A DNA stretch of 64,000 bases, from the NCBI GenBank assembly GCA_021018995.1, contig CM037597.1, positions 32,490,936-32,554,935 on the forward strand, written 5' to 3'. Numbering within the stretch: the stretch's first letter is position 1; the number at the start of each line of letters is the position of its first letter. The notes beneath the pieces were generated by a model. That model was not told where the DNA came from. It did no database searches and saw only the letters and a program-made list of their open reading frames with translations. A program made the translations under genes and the position numbers. Source of the stretch: Chloranthus sessilifolius (taxonomy: Eukaryota; Streptophyta; Magnoliopsida; Chloranthales; Chloranthaceae). Positions 10,931-21,795 of the stretch are shown here, piece by piece.

Positions 10931-11830
10931 TCATCGTTTCATTCAACGGGCGAATTCTTCCTTAGTAACTTGAAGATCGGCATGCAGATTGGAGTTAGCT
11001 GTGCAATGAACCTACTGATATACTGTATTCTGCCCAGAAACCCTCTAACCTCTTTCTCGGTAGACGGCGGTGGCATTTCAGTGATGGCTTTAACTTTGAT
11101 TGGGTCGACCTCGATCCCCCTTCTGCTTATGATGAACTCTAGCAGTTTCCCTGACATAGCACCAAATGCGCACTTCTGTGGATTTAGACGTAGTCGATAT
11201 TTCCTCAGCCTTTCAGACAGCTTCTGAAGGTTTACCAGATGGTTGCTTCGCTCTGGTGATTTAGCTATCATGTCTTCTACATACACTTCAATCTCTCTGT
11301 GCATCATGTCATGAAATAGTGCAGTCATAGCTCTTTGGTACGTTGCACCAGCATTCTTCTGCCCGAATGGCATGACTTGATAGCAAAAGGTTCCTCAGGG
11401 GGTAATGAACACTGTCTTCTCATGATCATCCTCTGCCATTTTGATTTGATTGTATCCTGAGAATCCATCCATAAAAGAAAGCATTCCATGCTTAGCTGTG
11501 TTATCAACCAAGATGTCGATGTGTGGCAGTGGGAAATCGTCCTTTGGGCTTGCTCTGTTTAAATTGCGGAAATCGATACACATGCAGACCTTTCCATCCT
11601 TCTTCGATACAGGTACGATATTACCTAGCCACTGCGGGTACTTGGATACCATGAGAAACCCTGCGTCATACTGCTTGATGACCTCGTCTTTGACTTTCAG
11701 CATCCATTCGGGTCGAAGACGTCTCAGCTTCTGCTCGACTGGCTTCATATTAGGGTAGAGAGGCAATGCTCGACCAAATCGGTATCCAGACCAGGCATGT
11801 CCTCATACGACCAGGTAAAAATGTCTTGGT
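10931..11830 (-). pseudogene. Tat-A reverse transcriptase, active site altered
   Basis: The RT copies the element RNA. Motifs appear in order: EQKLRRLRPEW, NIVPVSKKDGKVCMCIDFRN, DFPLPHIDILVDNT, FMDGFSGYNQIKM, MPFGQKNAGATYQRAM and LNPQKCAFG. The catalytic box at 11272-11283 reads YVED where family members have YVDD. A TGA at 11395-11397 replaces the conserved Trp in TPWGTFCY. Another frame change lies near 11745-11766. These changes make activity unlikely. Confidence 0.88.
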
Positions 11831-12628
11831 ATGACCGAAGGAAGTCGATCATGCTCTTTCTTTCCTCAGGAGATAGTGACGTTCCAATTTTGGTTATCCT
11901 GGGAACCTCCTCAGTTCCTAGATTGACGTCTTCGGTCTCTTCGATAATGGGGGTAGGGTCATGCTCAAAGTCAGCAAATCGGTCAAGGAGCTCATTGGGG
12001 AGCTCCTCGAGGGGGACATCCTCGTCTAGACTTGTGATCCCTACCTCTTCTTGTATTTCTACAGGGAAGGGGTTGATTTCACGTGGGACAGGTATTTTGA
12101 TTAAGACATCCTTTTGTGGGACATTTTTTGGAACTTTAAATGACAATATTTTTGGACTTTGGATTTTTTCAAAGTTTTTGGGATTTTTGTTTTCTTCCAT
12201 GTTTTTGAGATTTTTATTTTCTTTCATGTTTTTGAGATTTTCGTTTTCTTCGGAGACGGACCCTTGGCCAGGCGGGTTTGTGTATATACAAGGTATTGCC
12301 TGCCAAGGGCTTATCTCACTTTTATAGGTTGTTTTTTTGGGAAACAAAGGCCAAACTGTTAGGCCACTCCCGCTTCTGTGGTTTGGGGCAAGATGCCCAA
12401 TTGCATACGAGGGCCGCTTTCAATTGTTGGGATGGAGGATGCTGGTTGATATGGCTCATTGGAGTCAGCCTCCATCATGTTGATCCCCATTTCATTTGAG
12501 ATCATGTCTTCAAACGATAACTCAGTTTTGTGGTGATTTACCACAGGGGGGGTTTATTCAGGTACCGACCGTCGCTCTTCGAAAAGGGACAACGTGGCCA
12601 AATCTATCTCCAAGCTGGGAAGGGAGAT
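11831..12628 (-). pseudogene. Tat-A protease-RT spacer
   Basis: The frame 11745-12347 encodes an acidic linker with LPNELLDRFADFEHDPTPI and DIFTWSYEDMPGLD, the usual lead into Ogre-type RT. Its N-terminal part has a three-copy nine-residue repeat. The segment 12359-12544 carries VNHHKTELSFEDMISNEMG and ends at a stop. Ogre elements are known to have an intron in this interval; I cannot locate a convincing pair of splice sites here. Confidence 0.6.
12173..12262 (-). repeat. Three-copy 27-bp coding repeat
   Basis: The minus strand encodes ENENLKNMK, ENKNLKNME and ENKNPKNFE in succession. It is a recent in-frame minisatellite inside the spacer; the matching segment is deleted in Tat-C. Confidence 0.75.
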
Positions 12629-13768
12629 CTAAGGATTGGTGGGATGGACTGGGGCTTTGGGTTTGTGTGGGGTTAAATGAGTTTCCCCATTTCGATCGAT
12701 CTTTATGACCCCTGCGCTGACAAAGGAATCCCTGATGTGTGGCCTAGAGCGAGGTTTCTCTTCTATGTTGGTTCCTCGAGCTCTTACTGCTACGGCAACC
12801 CTGGCTTTTTCTTTGGCCTCTCGGACCTCTTGCTCTGTGGGCTTATATCCTAGCCTGAATCTTACTTTTTGTCCCTTAGCCACAGCTGACTCTCTTCTGC
12901 CTTATAATTTGGTTCCCAGACCCCTTCCTTTTTGATAGCCCCACTTTTGGAGCATCGCCACCGCTACTTCCATTCCGCCGTTGGTTGTTGAAGTGATGTT
13001 TCTAGGGGGTTCTGGGTCTACAGCCGACACCTCATATTCAAAACTGTGCAGGTCGGTGTCTTCCTCAGTATGTGGTACATCCACTACCTTAGGATTTTCA
13101 ATGTTGTGGGTGGCCTTGTCTTTCTCATCGTGCCCTTCACCAATGATGATGATCACCTTCTGTCCTGATATGAATTTCAATTTTTGATGGAGGGTAGAAG
13201 GTATCGGTCCAACCTCATGCAACCATGGGTGTCCTATCAGTAGATTAAAAGAGGATTTGATATCCATCACTTGGAATGGTATGGAAAAGGTCATGGGCCC
13301 GATTACGAGCTCAAGGTCAACTTCTCCCATGATCTCCCGCCTTGTGTTATCAAAACCTCGAGCACTCGTCCTTGTTGGCCTCAACATGCAGGGGTCCACC
13401 CTAATTTTGGTGGCAGTTCTTAATGGGCACACGTTCAATGCAGATCCGTTGTCAATTAAAACCAAGGGAATTATCATGCTCCCGGATTCTACAGTGATGT
13501 TGAGAGGTTTAGAATGACTATTTCCCTCCTCTGACAGGTCCGCATCTGAAAAAGATATGGCATTGGGAGCCATCACTTGACCAATTATCTCCCCAACTTC
13601 ATCCGGGCTGACTTGAAGTGATACATGAGCATTTTTCAATGCCCCCATTAATGCTTGGAAATGGAGTGGGGATGTCATCAATAAATCCCATATAGTAATA
13701 TGGGCCGGCATTCTTTTCAGCTGAGTCTCCAGTATATGTTCTCGACTCATCTTCTCAAAGGGATTCAC
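12629..13768 (-). pseudogene. Tat-A aspartic protease and G-patch
   Basis: The protease matures Gag-Pol. The frame 12902-13768 starts MNPFEKMSREHI. It has VLIDNGSALNVCPL with the catalytic DNGS at 13442-13453, then PFQVMDIKSSFNLLIGHPWL. It ends in a G-patch (MLQKWGYQKGRGLG, about 12902-12961), a glycine-rich RNA-binding motif known in Ogre-type elements. A TAA at 12899-12901 then interrupts; Tat-C has CAA there. The following frame (12629-12883) has FRLGYKPTEQEVREAKEKA and HIRDSFVSAGVIKI. The protease itself looks intact. Confidence 0.88.
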
Positions 13769-16700
13769 AGTGCTCTCTTACTTCCCCGTGGGTTGGGCTT
13801 GTGCTGAAGCTGCTGTTGCTATTGCTGCTGCTGCTGTCTCAGGCTGTCTCAAGATCTTCCCCGACCTGGTAACAAAGTCCACGGCTCCCTCTCTACTGCT
13901 ATTGTCGGCGTTAGCATTGGTTTGCTCGTAGCTCAGCGGGACCTAATGTGGATCATAGGTTGGTCCTAAGAGCTAGAATGGTATGGCTATCGGTGTCTGG
14001 AGTGCATGTACTGATGGCTCTGGGAGGGTAGGTAAGACATGGCTTTCCTCCGTGATGGATGGGGGGGTAGCAAAATTTGGCCAGGTAGGGGTGGTGAGGT
14101 TTAATGGTGGTTGTACCGGGGGTAATGGTGTGTGTACAGGCCATTGATAATTGATGAGTGTAGGCAGAGGGTTGGGGGTTGGATGGGCCATGAGGGAATT
14201 GACAGGGGTGGTAAAGTTTGCATGTGATTGAGCTGACGATAATGGGGTGGGAGGAGGCCATTGGTAATTTATTGGTGGTGGGGGATTGGTGGTTTGTTGG
14301 TTTATTAGGTAATGGATGGGGGTGGTGGAATATGGTTGATACGCATTCATTTGTACGTAGTTAATGGGAGTGGATGGTGGGAAATAGGCCCTATGTTTTA
14401 GGGGTTCAACTGTTGGTGTAGGGGTAGGAAAATAATCTGCCAGATTCAGGGGTTCAATCACCCCAACAGTTCCTTCTCCTAGATTTCTTTGCCTTGGTGC
14501 CACAAACATTTCTGGATTACAAATGAAGTCTGACGGATCAAACTCCAATTCTTCTTCAAATTCCTCTACCATCCCTATGGTGGGTCTGGGACCTGCTATT
14601 CTAGTAGGGTGTGGTGGTAAAGGCACCTGATGGATATTCGCATGTTGGTTTGCTTGGGTGGGTGCAGGGGGAATGATCTTTCTAGCATCGATTAAGTACC
14701 GGACCGCGTGCTTTAATGGGAAGCAGCGATCAGTCGGGTGACCCCCCCTGATGAAAATTGCAATGAGTATTAGGGTCAAAATTATATGGAATCGGATTGG
14801 GAGGAGGTCGTGGTTGGAGAATAGTTATTAAATCCTTTTCAATTAATAATGGCAAAAGTACACTCAGGGAATGCCCTAAAGGCGTAAAGACTCGATCATA
14901 ATGGACTCTCCTCTCCGGGGTCATTTGCATTCCCTGCCCATTCCCTGCTCTTTGTACTGGCCCTGTCCTGACGGGAGCTAGTTGCACAGCTTGGAATTGG
15001 AACGGGGCTACATTGTTATTATTGTGCTGAGTGTTCGCAACATTTTGCACCCCCGCCTCGCCCTCTGCTGTTTCTTCTCGCCAAGAAACCTCCTAACCCT
15101 GCTAGGGCCCCCTGAAGCATTCTTACTCAACCGTCCTTCCCTGATGGCATCCTCACAGCGGTTGGCATTCCTCACCAAATCAGCAAAACTGGACTGCTGT
15201 TGTTATACAAGAAAATCAGAAATCACTGGCAGAGTGTTCTTTGAAATCATCTCTATCTGCTCATCGTCCGGTATTCTATTTCTAACTTGAGCTGCCAGTG
15301 CTCTCCAACGCCCCAAATAGTCGCCAAAGGTCTCGTTGGGATTCTGTTTCAAACGGGCCAAGTCAGACTTGCACGATTCAATATCAGTATTATAGACATA
15401 CTGTTCTTGGAATAAATGCATCAAATCTTTCCATGTCTTTATCATGGATGGTTCAAGAGATGTGAACCACCTCAGGGCCGGTCCGGTCAAACTTTTCTGA
15501 AAGACTTTTATTAGCAGTCTCTCGTCCCCCCCATACTGGCACATGTCCCCACAATAGGACTTGAGGTGTGCAATCGGGTTGCCTGTGCCATTGTACTTGT
15601 CGAATACTGGCATTTTAAATTTGGGGGGCAGGGGGACCTCGGCAAACAGACATAAATCCGTGAAATCCGTGGCATGGATTTCAGCACCACCCATCTTTAA
15701 TAATTGTTTCTGGATCTTGTCTAGTTGCTCCCTTAACTGTTCCGATTCTTTGGACATGGGGGCCATTTTCTCAACAGCCGGCTGGGACTCGCTCTGTGCT
15801 ATTGGGAGTGGGATTGCTACCGGTGGAGGATTAATAGTGGTCACTGCCCCGACATAGGCAGCACTATTTCTGATCTCGTCCTCCTCATACTGTTGATCTA
15901 TATAAGGTGCAGTGAGGACGGGGTTCTCATACTGTTGTTGCATAGACTGGATGGGATTGGATTGGATGTGAGTTGGGTGAGCCCCTTGAATGTAAGGGAA
16001 GTGTTGTGGGGTGATGGGATGAGTGGTGGTTTGGTTTAGGGGTGGGGCCTGATTGGGCCATTGGTCATGGGGGAAGGTTTGGAAGTGGCCTTGGGGTGTG
16101 GGGCCATGGGAAAATTGGATCTGAGGTATGGCATGGGTTTGACCCGATTGTGAAGGTTGGGGGTGGGTGAAATTTTGGGGGTATTGTGGAGGGCATGGGT
16201 ATGGGGTTTGGGTTTGGGCCATGAACCCTTGGTCACTTTGGGCTAGGGGCCACAGATGGGTTTGGGCCATGGACCCTTGGTGGGTTTGGGCTAATGGGCC
16301 TGGGTAGGTTTGGGCCACTCGGCCTTGGTGGGTCTGGCCATTGGGGCTTGATGGGCCTGGCCCATTGGGCCTTGGTGGGTCTGGCTCAGTGGGTCTTGAT
16401 GGGTTTGGCCCATTGGGCCTTGGTGGGTTTGGCACATTGGGCCTTGGTGGGTCTGGGCCATGGGCCCTTGATGGGTCTGGCTCGTGGGCCATTGGTGGGT
16501 CCGGGCCCTGGGTCATGTGGGTGATGGGGGTTTGGATGGTGTGGATTATGGGAGGTTGATGGGGGTCATGGGGGAGTGAAGCATGGAGGTTGGCTAAGGT
16601 ATGGGATGGGTCCATGGATGTGGGGTATAAATGATGGGAGGTGTTTTGGGAAGCTTTCCATAAGGAGTAGGCTTGGAACATCTCCTCCATCATAGTCATA

Positions 16701-17329
16701 GAAGGAGGATCGGATGTGGATGGTGGGTCTAAGGGATGATTGGGTATAGATGGGATGGATGTGGAGGGAAAATTGGGCATGGCCATGGTAAGTGATTGGT
16801 TAAAGGAATGGGGTGGCGCATTGGAAAAGGGGGATGGGTTGGGGATGTTTAAAGATGATGAAGGGTAAAGTGTGGGTGTGTGGGAAAAACTGGGCATGAC
16901 CCCGGTAAAAACGGGCATGACCCGAGTAGATGGGGGGATATGTGGGGGGGAGGGTAGGGCGAAAGTGGTGTATGAGAATGTGGGTGGGTGGGGTCTATAG
17001 GGGGATGATGGGAATTGGGGCATGGATGCGGATTGGGAAAACGGGTTTGGGTTTTGTATGGATGTGGATGGGAGATGTGTTGGATTGGGCATGGATATGG
17101 GAGGGAGAATAGACATGGTTTGGGCAAGAGATGGGGAATGAGGGGTTGGATTATGGATATTTTGGGGGGTAGTGGTCGGGAATATGGGGGCGCCGAATGG
17201 GCCGATGACGATAAAGGGGGGTTGGGTGAGGGGGATGGTAGAGAAAACTTCTCCCGAATGAGAGTGGGTCGGAGAATGGGGCGGGGATGAGTCGGGATCG
17301 GCGTAAGCCGGGTCCACCACCCACGACAT
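13769..17329 (-). pseudogene. gag: Tat-A gag with proline-rich N-terminus
   Basis: The start is MSWVVDPAYADPD at 17329, conserved in Tat-C at 30052. The first 708 codons (15203-17329) comprise about 500 residues of Pro/His/Ser-rich sequence including a 24-bp minisatellite, then the capsid-like domain from about residue 560 (LPPKFKMPVFDKYNGTGNP, GPALRWFTSLEPSM, LARLKQNPNETFGDYLGRWR). A TAA replaces a Tyr codon after DFLV. The rest continues in other frames: SFADLVRNANRCEDAIREG, then CNFHQ and GGHPTDRCFPLKH forming a CX2HX4HX4C knuckle split by a frameshift near 14730-14779, then a second Pro/Thr/Tyr-rich stretch (NYQWP, TPINYV) to 13973. Long proline-rich gag N-termini are unusual among Tat elements. 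Confidence 0.85.
16200..16530 (-). repeat. 24-bp gag minisatellite, Tat-A
   Basis: About a dozen imperfect copies of a 24-bp unit (sense strand GGGCCCATGGCC followed by CAGACCCATCAA) lie in the gag frame. The same open frame reads GPDPPRPN-type repeats in one part and AQTHQGPL-type repeats in another, so indels have shifted the repeat frame without creating stops. Tat-C has about twice as many copies. Confidence 0.8.
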
Positions 17330-18754
17330 TCTACGGGAACGGGTTGGGTAAGGGTGCCTTGGATGAGGCCCAAAAATCCTCCTCCTTCTTCCCCTATGGG
17401 ATGACGGAGGGCAAGATGATGCCGTTGTGCCGGCACCACAAACTAAATATTTTTTGGGTTTTGATTATATATTTTTTTTGAATTTTATGAAAACTTTTTT
17501 GAAAAACAAAGGTTCTGAGGTCTTGGAATTCCCTTTTCGGGTGGCTCTCATACCTTAGTTCAAGACCCGCGACGACGGTTTTGATGCACTTTGGAAGAAT
17601 CAAAGGAGAACCTTCAATCTATTGAAGGCACGAAAATCGAGGCAAACAACCCGATCCCCCGAGATGAGCCAAAAGGAAGTTGCCTTCTTTTGACTGACGG
17701 GGGCGTATTGGGTGTCGGAGATGGCGGGACCCGAACAAGGCACTAAGCACACTAATCGGAGAACTCGGGAGGTGAAAAAGGCCACAGATCCGAACTGCTA
17801 CTGTTCAAAACTACACAGCAGCAACTTCAGTTCGGAGTTGGTCTCTAAACTGGTTTTTTCTGTGGAAGCTGGGCTTCCGGGAACTGACTGATTTTTTAGT
17901 GAACCGTTCTCTCCTCACCGAACCTAAGGGGTGTGAGTCCGGTATAACTCGCTAGCGCGCTCCCCAAGGGTTTGAAGCTTTGTAGGAATGGGAACCCACC
18001 AGATATACCTCCGACGCGAGCGTCTTTTTAGATACTAGGTGGGCTGAGACTTTTCTGGATTATCACCACTAGGGCTGCCGCCATACTAAGACCCGAGTGT
18101 TTGTATGTGTGCCTAAACCAACCCTTTTGAAAAATCTACCCCGCAAAACAAATTAATTAAGCTCCCTAACTTGGTTCAATTTTAATTTTTTTTCAAAGTT
18201 TTTCTCTTTTTTTGGAAGTTTTCTTTAGTTCAAAGACCAAGGGTGATTATCCCGTGCCGCCACTACGGGCCGGTGTCCACTGTTAGGATATGAATAATAA
18301 AAAAAGACGGGGCCAGTCAAGCGACTAGGCGGGAAATATAAAGTGCTGAAATTTAAAAGATGCTAGTCAAGTGACTAGGCAAAAAGTTGCTGAAATTTAA
18401 AGCGGAAACGTAGGGGTGAGTAAAAGAAAGGTGCCAGTCAAGCGACTAGGCAAAAATTACTGAAATTTAAAGCGGAATCGTAGGGGTAAGTAAAAAAGGT
18501 GCCAGTCAAATGACTAGGCAAAAATTACTGAAATTTAAAGCGAAATCGTAGGGGTGAGTAAAAAAGGTGCCAGTCAAGTGACTAGGCAAAGATTGCTGAA
18601 ATTTAAAGCTGAATCATAGGGGTGAGTAAAATGACGTAATCGGAGGGGTGAGTGACAAAAAAAATAGCAAAAATAATAAAAAAACAGTAATAAAATGTTA
18701 GAAAAAATAAAAAAATGAAAAAGGCCTAGTTCAAGGGGAAGCTCTACTAGCTAC
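17330..18754 (-). other. Tat-A 5' leader
   Basis: It lies between PBS and gag (about 1.4 kb) and aligns in blocks with Tat-C 28598-30051. It has no convincing coding potential. It holds the hairpin repeats (18312-18587), A/T-rich runs (18650-18720) and a conserved block near 17990-18290. Confidence 0.7.
18312..18587 (-). repeat. Five tandem hairpin units in Tat-A leader
   Basis: The plus strand shows GCCAGTCAAGCGACTAGGC or variants at 18312, 18362, 18433, 18501 and 18569, spaced 50, 71, 68 and 68 bp, with shared flanks CTGAAATTTAAAGC and GTAGGGGTGAGTAAAA. Each 19-mer folds as GCC/GGC plus AGTC/GACT with one bulged base and a 4-nt loop. Tat-C has three related units at 28749-28905. Position between PBS and gag is where packaging or dimerisation signals usually lie; that role is inference. 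Confidence 0.7.
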
Positions 18755-18772
18755 TCCCCAGCAGAGTCGCAA
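18755..18772 (-). promoter_or_regulatory. Primer-binding site, tRNA-Arg type (Tat-A)
   Basis: The minus strand reads TTGCGACTCTGCTGGGGA. It matches the complement of the plant tRNA-Arg(ACG) 3' end at 16 of 18 positions and lies 2 nt inside the LTR edge. tRNA-Arg priming is reported for Ogre elements. Confidence 0.82.
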
Positions 18773-18774
18773 TC

Positions 18775-19052
18775 TGTGCAATCGTGGGAATCGGGACGAT
18801 CCCCCGACACGACGATGCGCTCTCTAATAAAAAAAAAAAATAGAGTCGCCACCCGGAGCTTTCGGTGTCCCGGGATACCTAGTTCATTTTTATGAGTGCC
18901 GAAGTGCTAAAAATATGACTCTGAATCCGGTCCACACCAAAGGCTCTTGGGTAGGGGCTTCAGTTATCGATCGGAAAGGTGTTAGGCACCCAATCAACCC
19001 GCTAAATGCGGTCTCTACTTAAGGCCAGGTCTATGTAGGGCTGGTTTATATA

Positions 19053-19088
<36 letters not shown>

Positions 19089-20497
19089 AAGTAAAATGAG
19101 CAACACTTTCCCTTGCCCGAAGGCACACCGATCCTATTGAGCCCTTGCCGCTTGCCGAAATTTGGGCAACGTAACGGCTCAATTCTAGGATAGAGGAAAA
19201 GCAAAGAAGGTAGAGGAATAGAGGGGAGTGCCGGTGCTCTCGGGGTCTTGTAGCACCGTTTGGGAGCCTTGCGTTGGCTTGCTTCGGTGAGCTTTTTGAA
19301 GGCTTGTATGGTATGGAATGGGGTTCTAACTCCTAAGGCTTGAAACTAAGAGGCAAAGAAGGAAAGCTAGGGGGTAACACACACCTAACCTAGAGGTTTT
19401 TAGTGAAATACTAAAGTCTAAAAGGGCTTTTTCAATTATGAAATTTGTATGGAGATGGTGCACCAAAGGGAGAAAGATCTTCTCACTTAAGCTCTTTCTC
19501 TCTTAGGTAAAAACTCTCAACCCTTAAGCAAGAGGGGTGGCTCTCTATTTATAGAGAAAGGGAGGATTAGTGAGGGGTTAAAGTCCTAATTAGATTAGCA
19601 ATTAGGTAATGGGCAATCTAAGGTTTTTGTGGTTTTCTAGTGCTTGGAGAAGAGGGATTTGGGTTTAATGGTAGATGATAGGGTGGTGACTTGAATGACA
19701 AAAGGGTGATAACTTAAGCTAATAGGGTCACTAGGGTCCTAAAGAAACACTCCCTAGACTTTGGGATGGTCCACAAGTCAAACCTCCAATGTCAATTTTG
19801 GCCATTTTTTGAAGGAAAACCAGGTCCAAACTATTGGAAGTTGAAGACCCGCAGGGGCCCGGCCCGGTTTGCAATTTCCTGCACAAATCTACATTTTTCA
19901 AATTGCCATAACGTTTTATGTACAACTCCAAATTAGGCGATTCTTGGCTCGTTGGAAAGCTGGGAAAGTCTACTTTCTAATGATATAGGCCTTAGGTTGG
20001 GTCACTATATATGCTAACCTTGGAACTCCTCTTTTCATCAGTTATTTTGGTTAGTTCGAAGTTGACTCTATGGGTCCGGTTTTGCAATATCTTGTACAAA
20101 TTTACGATCTTCATTCTACCATATCTTTTGATGTATAACTCTAAATTAGGCGATTCTTAGCTCGTTGGAAAGATGAGAAAGTCTTCTTTCGAATGGTATA
20201 TACCTTAGGTTGGGAAACTATCTATAAAAACTTTAGCACTCCTCTTTTTAACCGCTATTTGGGGGGTTCGAATCGTGTCTGGGAAGGATTCTAATAGGTC
20301 TGGGAAGGGTATGGTTAATTCCTAAGGGTTCAAGATTGGTTTCGTAAGATTTGGGGTAGGTTCCTAAGAGATCTAGGGTGATTTCTAAGGGTTTAGGGTG
20401 ATTCCTAAGGGTTCCATACATGCCATCAAAAGCTCGGAATTACACCTCTCTCGAAAGGTGTTTCGATCGGGCCTTGGGCCAAATTTGGGTGTCTACA
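18775..20497 (-). repeat. Tat-A 5' LTR
   Basis: A complete LTR of 1723 bp: the plus strand begins TGTGCAATCG and ends GGGTGTCTACA. It carries a TATA box at 19545-19554, a (TA)n run at about 19055-19083 that is longer than in the other LTR, and the U3 duplication at about 19868-20262. The following bases (GTGGG) interrupt the DUF7745-like gene of Tat-B, so this marks the insertion point into Tat-B. Confidence 0.9.
19545..19554 (-). promoter_or_regulatory. TATA box of Tat-A 5' LTR
   Basis: CTATAAATAG on the minus strand drives transcription toward the leader and gag. Confidence 0.7.
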
Positions 20498-21795
20498 GTG
20501 GGACCTAGTGCATTCGACCGCTTCGTTTTGGGATGCAAACGCCCATGTGTTCCATTTTGGCAAGCGGGAGATAACTCCCACCCTTGAGGAGCTATCCAGT
20601 TTATCTGATTTGAATCTTCACAGAGGCCTCGCAAGAGTCACACCGAAGTCAGGCTACTCCAAATCTGTTTACCTTACCCTCAGTTTAAAGAAATTCGAAT
20701 ACGAGAAAAGTTTCGTTGTGGGGCCCACAAGGTGTTTGATCAAATTCCTCAAAAAACTTTTCGGTAACGAAAGTCTTCAAAAATTGTTGGTTAGGAATAT
20801 CTTTAATGCGAAAGTCTTTGCTCTCAGTCTCATTTCGGAACTCCTTTTCTGTACTGGGGGAGAGAGCTTCTCTCTGGCTCTCTGTGATGTCTTGATCGAT
20901 TTGGTAGAGGGCCGATCGGTGATGCAACTGGTCGTTGCCAAACTATACCGACACCTTGATGCATTTGCTCTGGGCAAGGTGGAGGGCTTCAGTGGATGTC
21001 CTTTGCTGCTCCAAGTTTGATTGGGTGAAGATCTCGTTGTCTTGGGACCCATGCCACACTTTTACATTGCCCGAGTGAGGTCGCTCGATGCTTTTTGGGT
21101 AGGTGTCACTTGCTTCCACAGGGCGACTCGTTAGCTTTGAAGCTTTGGTTGACCGACGCCGAGCTGATATGGAGGCTTCGTTGGTTGGACTGGACGTTTC
21201 CCATAGTTCATTTCAGAGACCATGAGGGCATCACCCTCCTAGGATTGACTGGCAGCACCTTTTATTTCCCATTTTAGATGTTGTGTCAATTTGGCTGCTC
21301 TCAACAGGTGCCTTGTGAGACAAACCCTCCTCTATGCAACTTGATCTTTTCTAGGGGGTTCTCTGAGGACGTAGATCAGATTGCTGCTCTTTGGGAGACG
21401 CGTCAGTCGACGCTGATGTGTGATATGGAGTAGGGAGATTCGGTTCAGTCATCCCCTGAGATGAGGCTTGGCTATTGGCTGAGCAGCCTACTGTCGATCA
21501 TCAGGATCAACCAGAGAGTGCTGATGTGGGAGGCCCCTGGCCGAAGAAAGAGATGGTGCTCCAAGCCCGCATTAAGCTATTGATTGATGAGAAGAGGGTC
21601 CTGCATGAGCTTTTAGCGCAAGAGAAAGTTACAGCAAGGATAGCAGAGAGCAAGGTCTTTCGTCTGAAAGGGTCTTTGAGGGTTGCCCTTGGAGTTGCTA
21701 ATGCCTCTCAGAAGAGGTACAAGAGTTTGCATGGTCGTTGGTTGACCAAGTGGAATGTCCAGAGGATGATTTTCGCTTTGAGATTAGTGCCTTGA
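20498..21795 (+). pseudogene. Antisense gene with DUF7745-like (plant mobile domain related) protein
   Basis: This reads on the plus strand, opposite to the pol of its element. The first part (from 20499) gives FWDANAHVFHFGKREITPTLEEL and later FSGCPLLLQV, both typical of the plant DUF7745/PMD-type family. A TGA at 21018-21020 replaces the Trp expected after LLLQV. After a frameshift comes WLDWTFPIVHFRDHEG and GLTGSTFYFPF, then a stop and CQFG, matching the usual end of the domain. The last part (21475-21795) is a predicted coiled coil (LLIDEKRVLHELLAQEKV). The 5' end is removed by the Tat-A insertion. Extra ORFs between pol and 3' LTR, in either orientation, are described for Tat elements. 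Function unknown. Confidence 0.7.

Larger units (their letters stand above)
4135..20497 (-). mobile_element. Tat-A: Tat/Ogre-like LTR retrotransposon with both LTRs
   Basis: This is a 16.4-kb minus-strand element. From the right: 5' LTR (18775-20497), tRNA-Arg type PBS, leader with hairpin repeats, proline-rich gag, protease and G-patch, RT, two RNase H domains, integrase, a long 3' noncoding region, polypurine tract and 3' LTR (4135-5800). The zinc knuckle CNFHQG..HPTDRC, the G-patch after protease and the dual RNase H place it in the Tat/Ogre group. The left LTR lacks its terminal 45 or so bp and no matching target duplication is found (GAAGC on the left, GTGGG on the right), so the left end is rearranged. 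Gag and pol are broken, so the copy is not autonomous. Confidence 0.9.

Noticed and set aside
16294..16559. Plus-strand Gly/Leu-rich ORFs (also minus strand 30808-31395)
   Set aside because: They are the open reverse frames of the 24-bp gag minisatellite, not genes.
18312..18587. Regularly spaced short repeats resembling a CRISPR array
   Set aside because: Spacers are similar to each other, the unit is a 68-bp tandem repeat, and the context is a plant retrotransposon leader.
18775..20497. This LTR as the 3' LTR of Tat-B
   Set aside because: No Tat polypurine tract follows it at 20498; instead an antisense coding frame begins mid-domain, so it is the outer edge of Tat-A.
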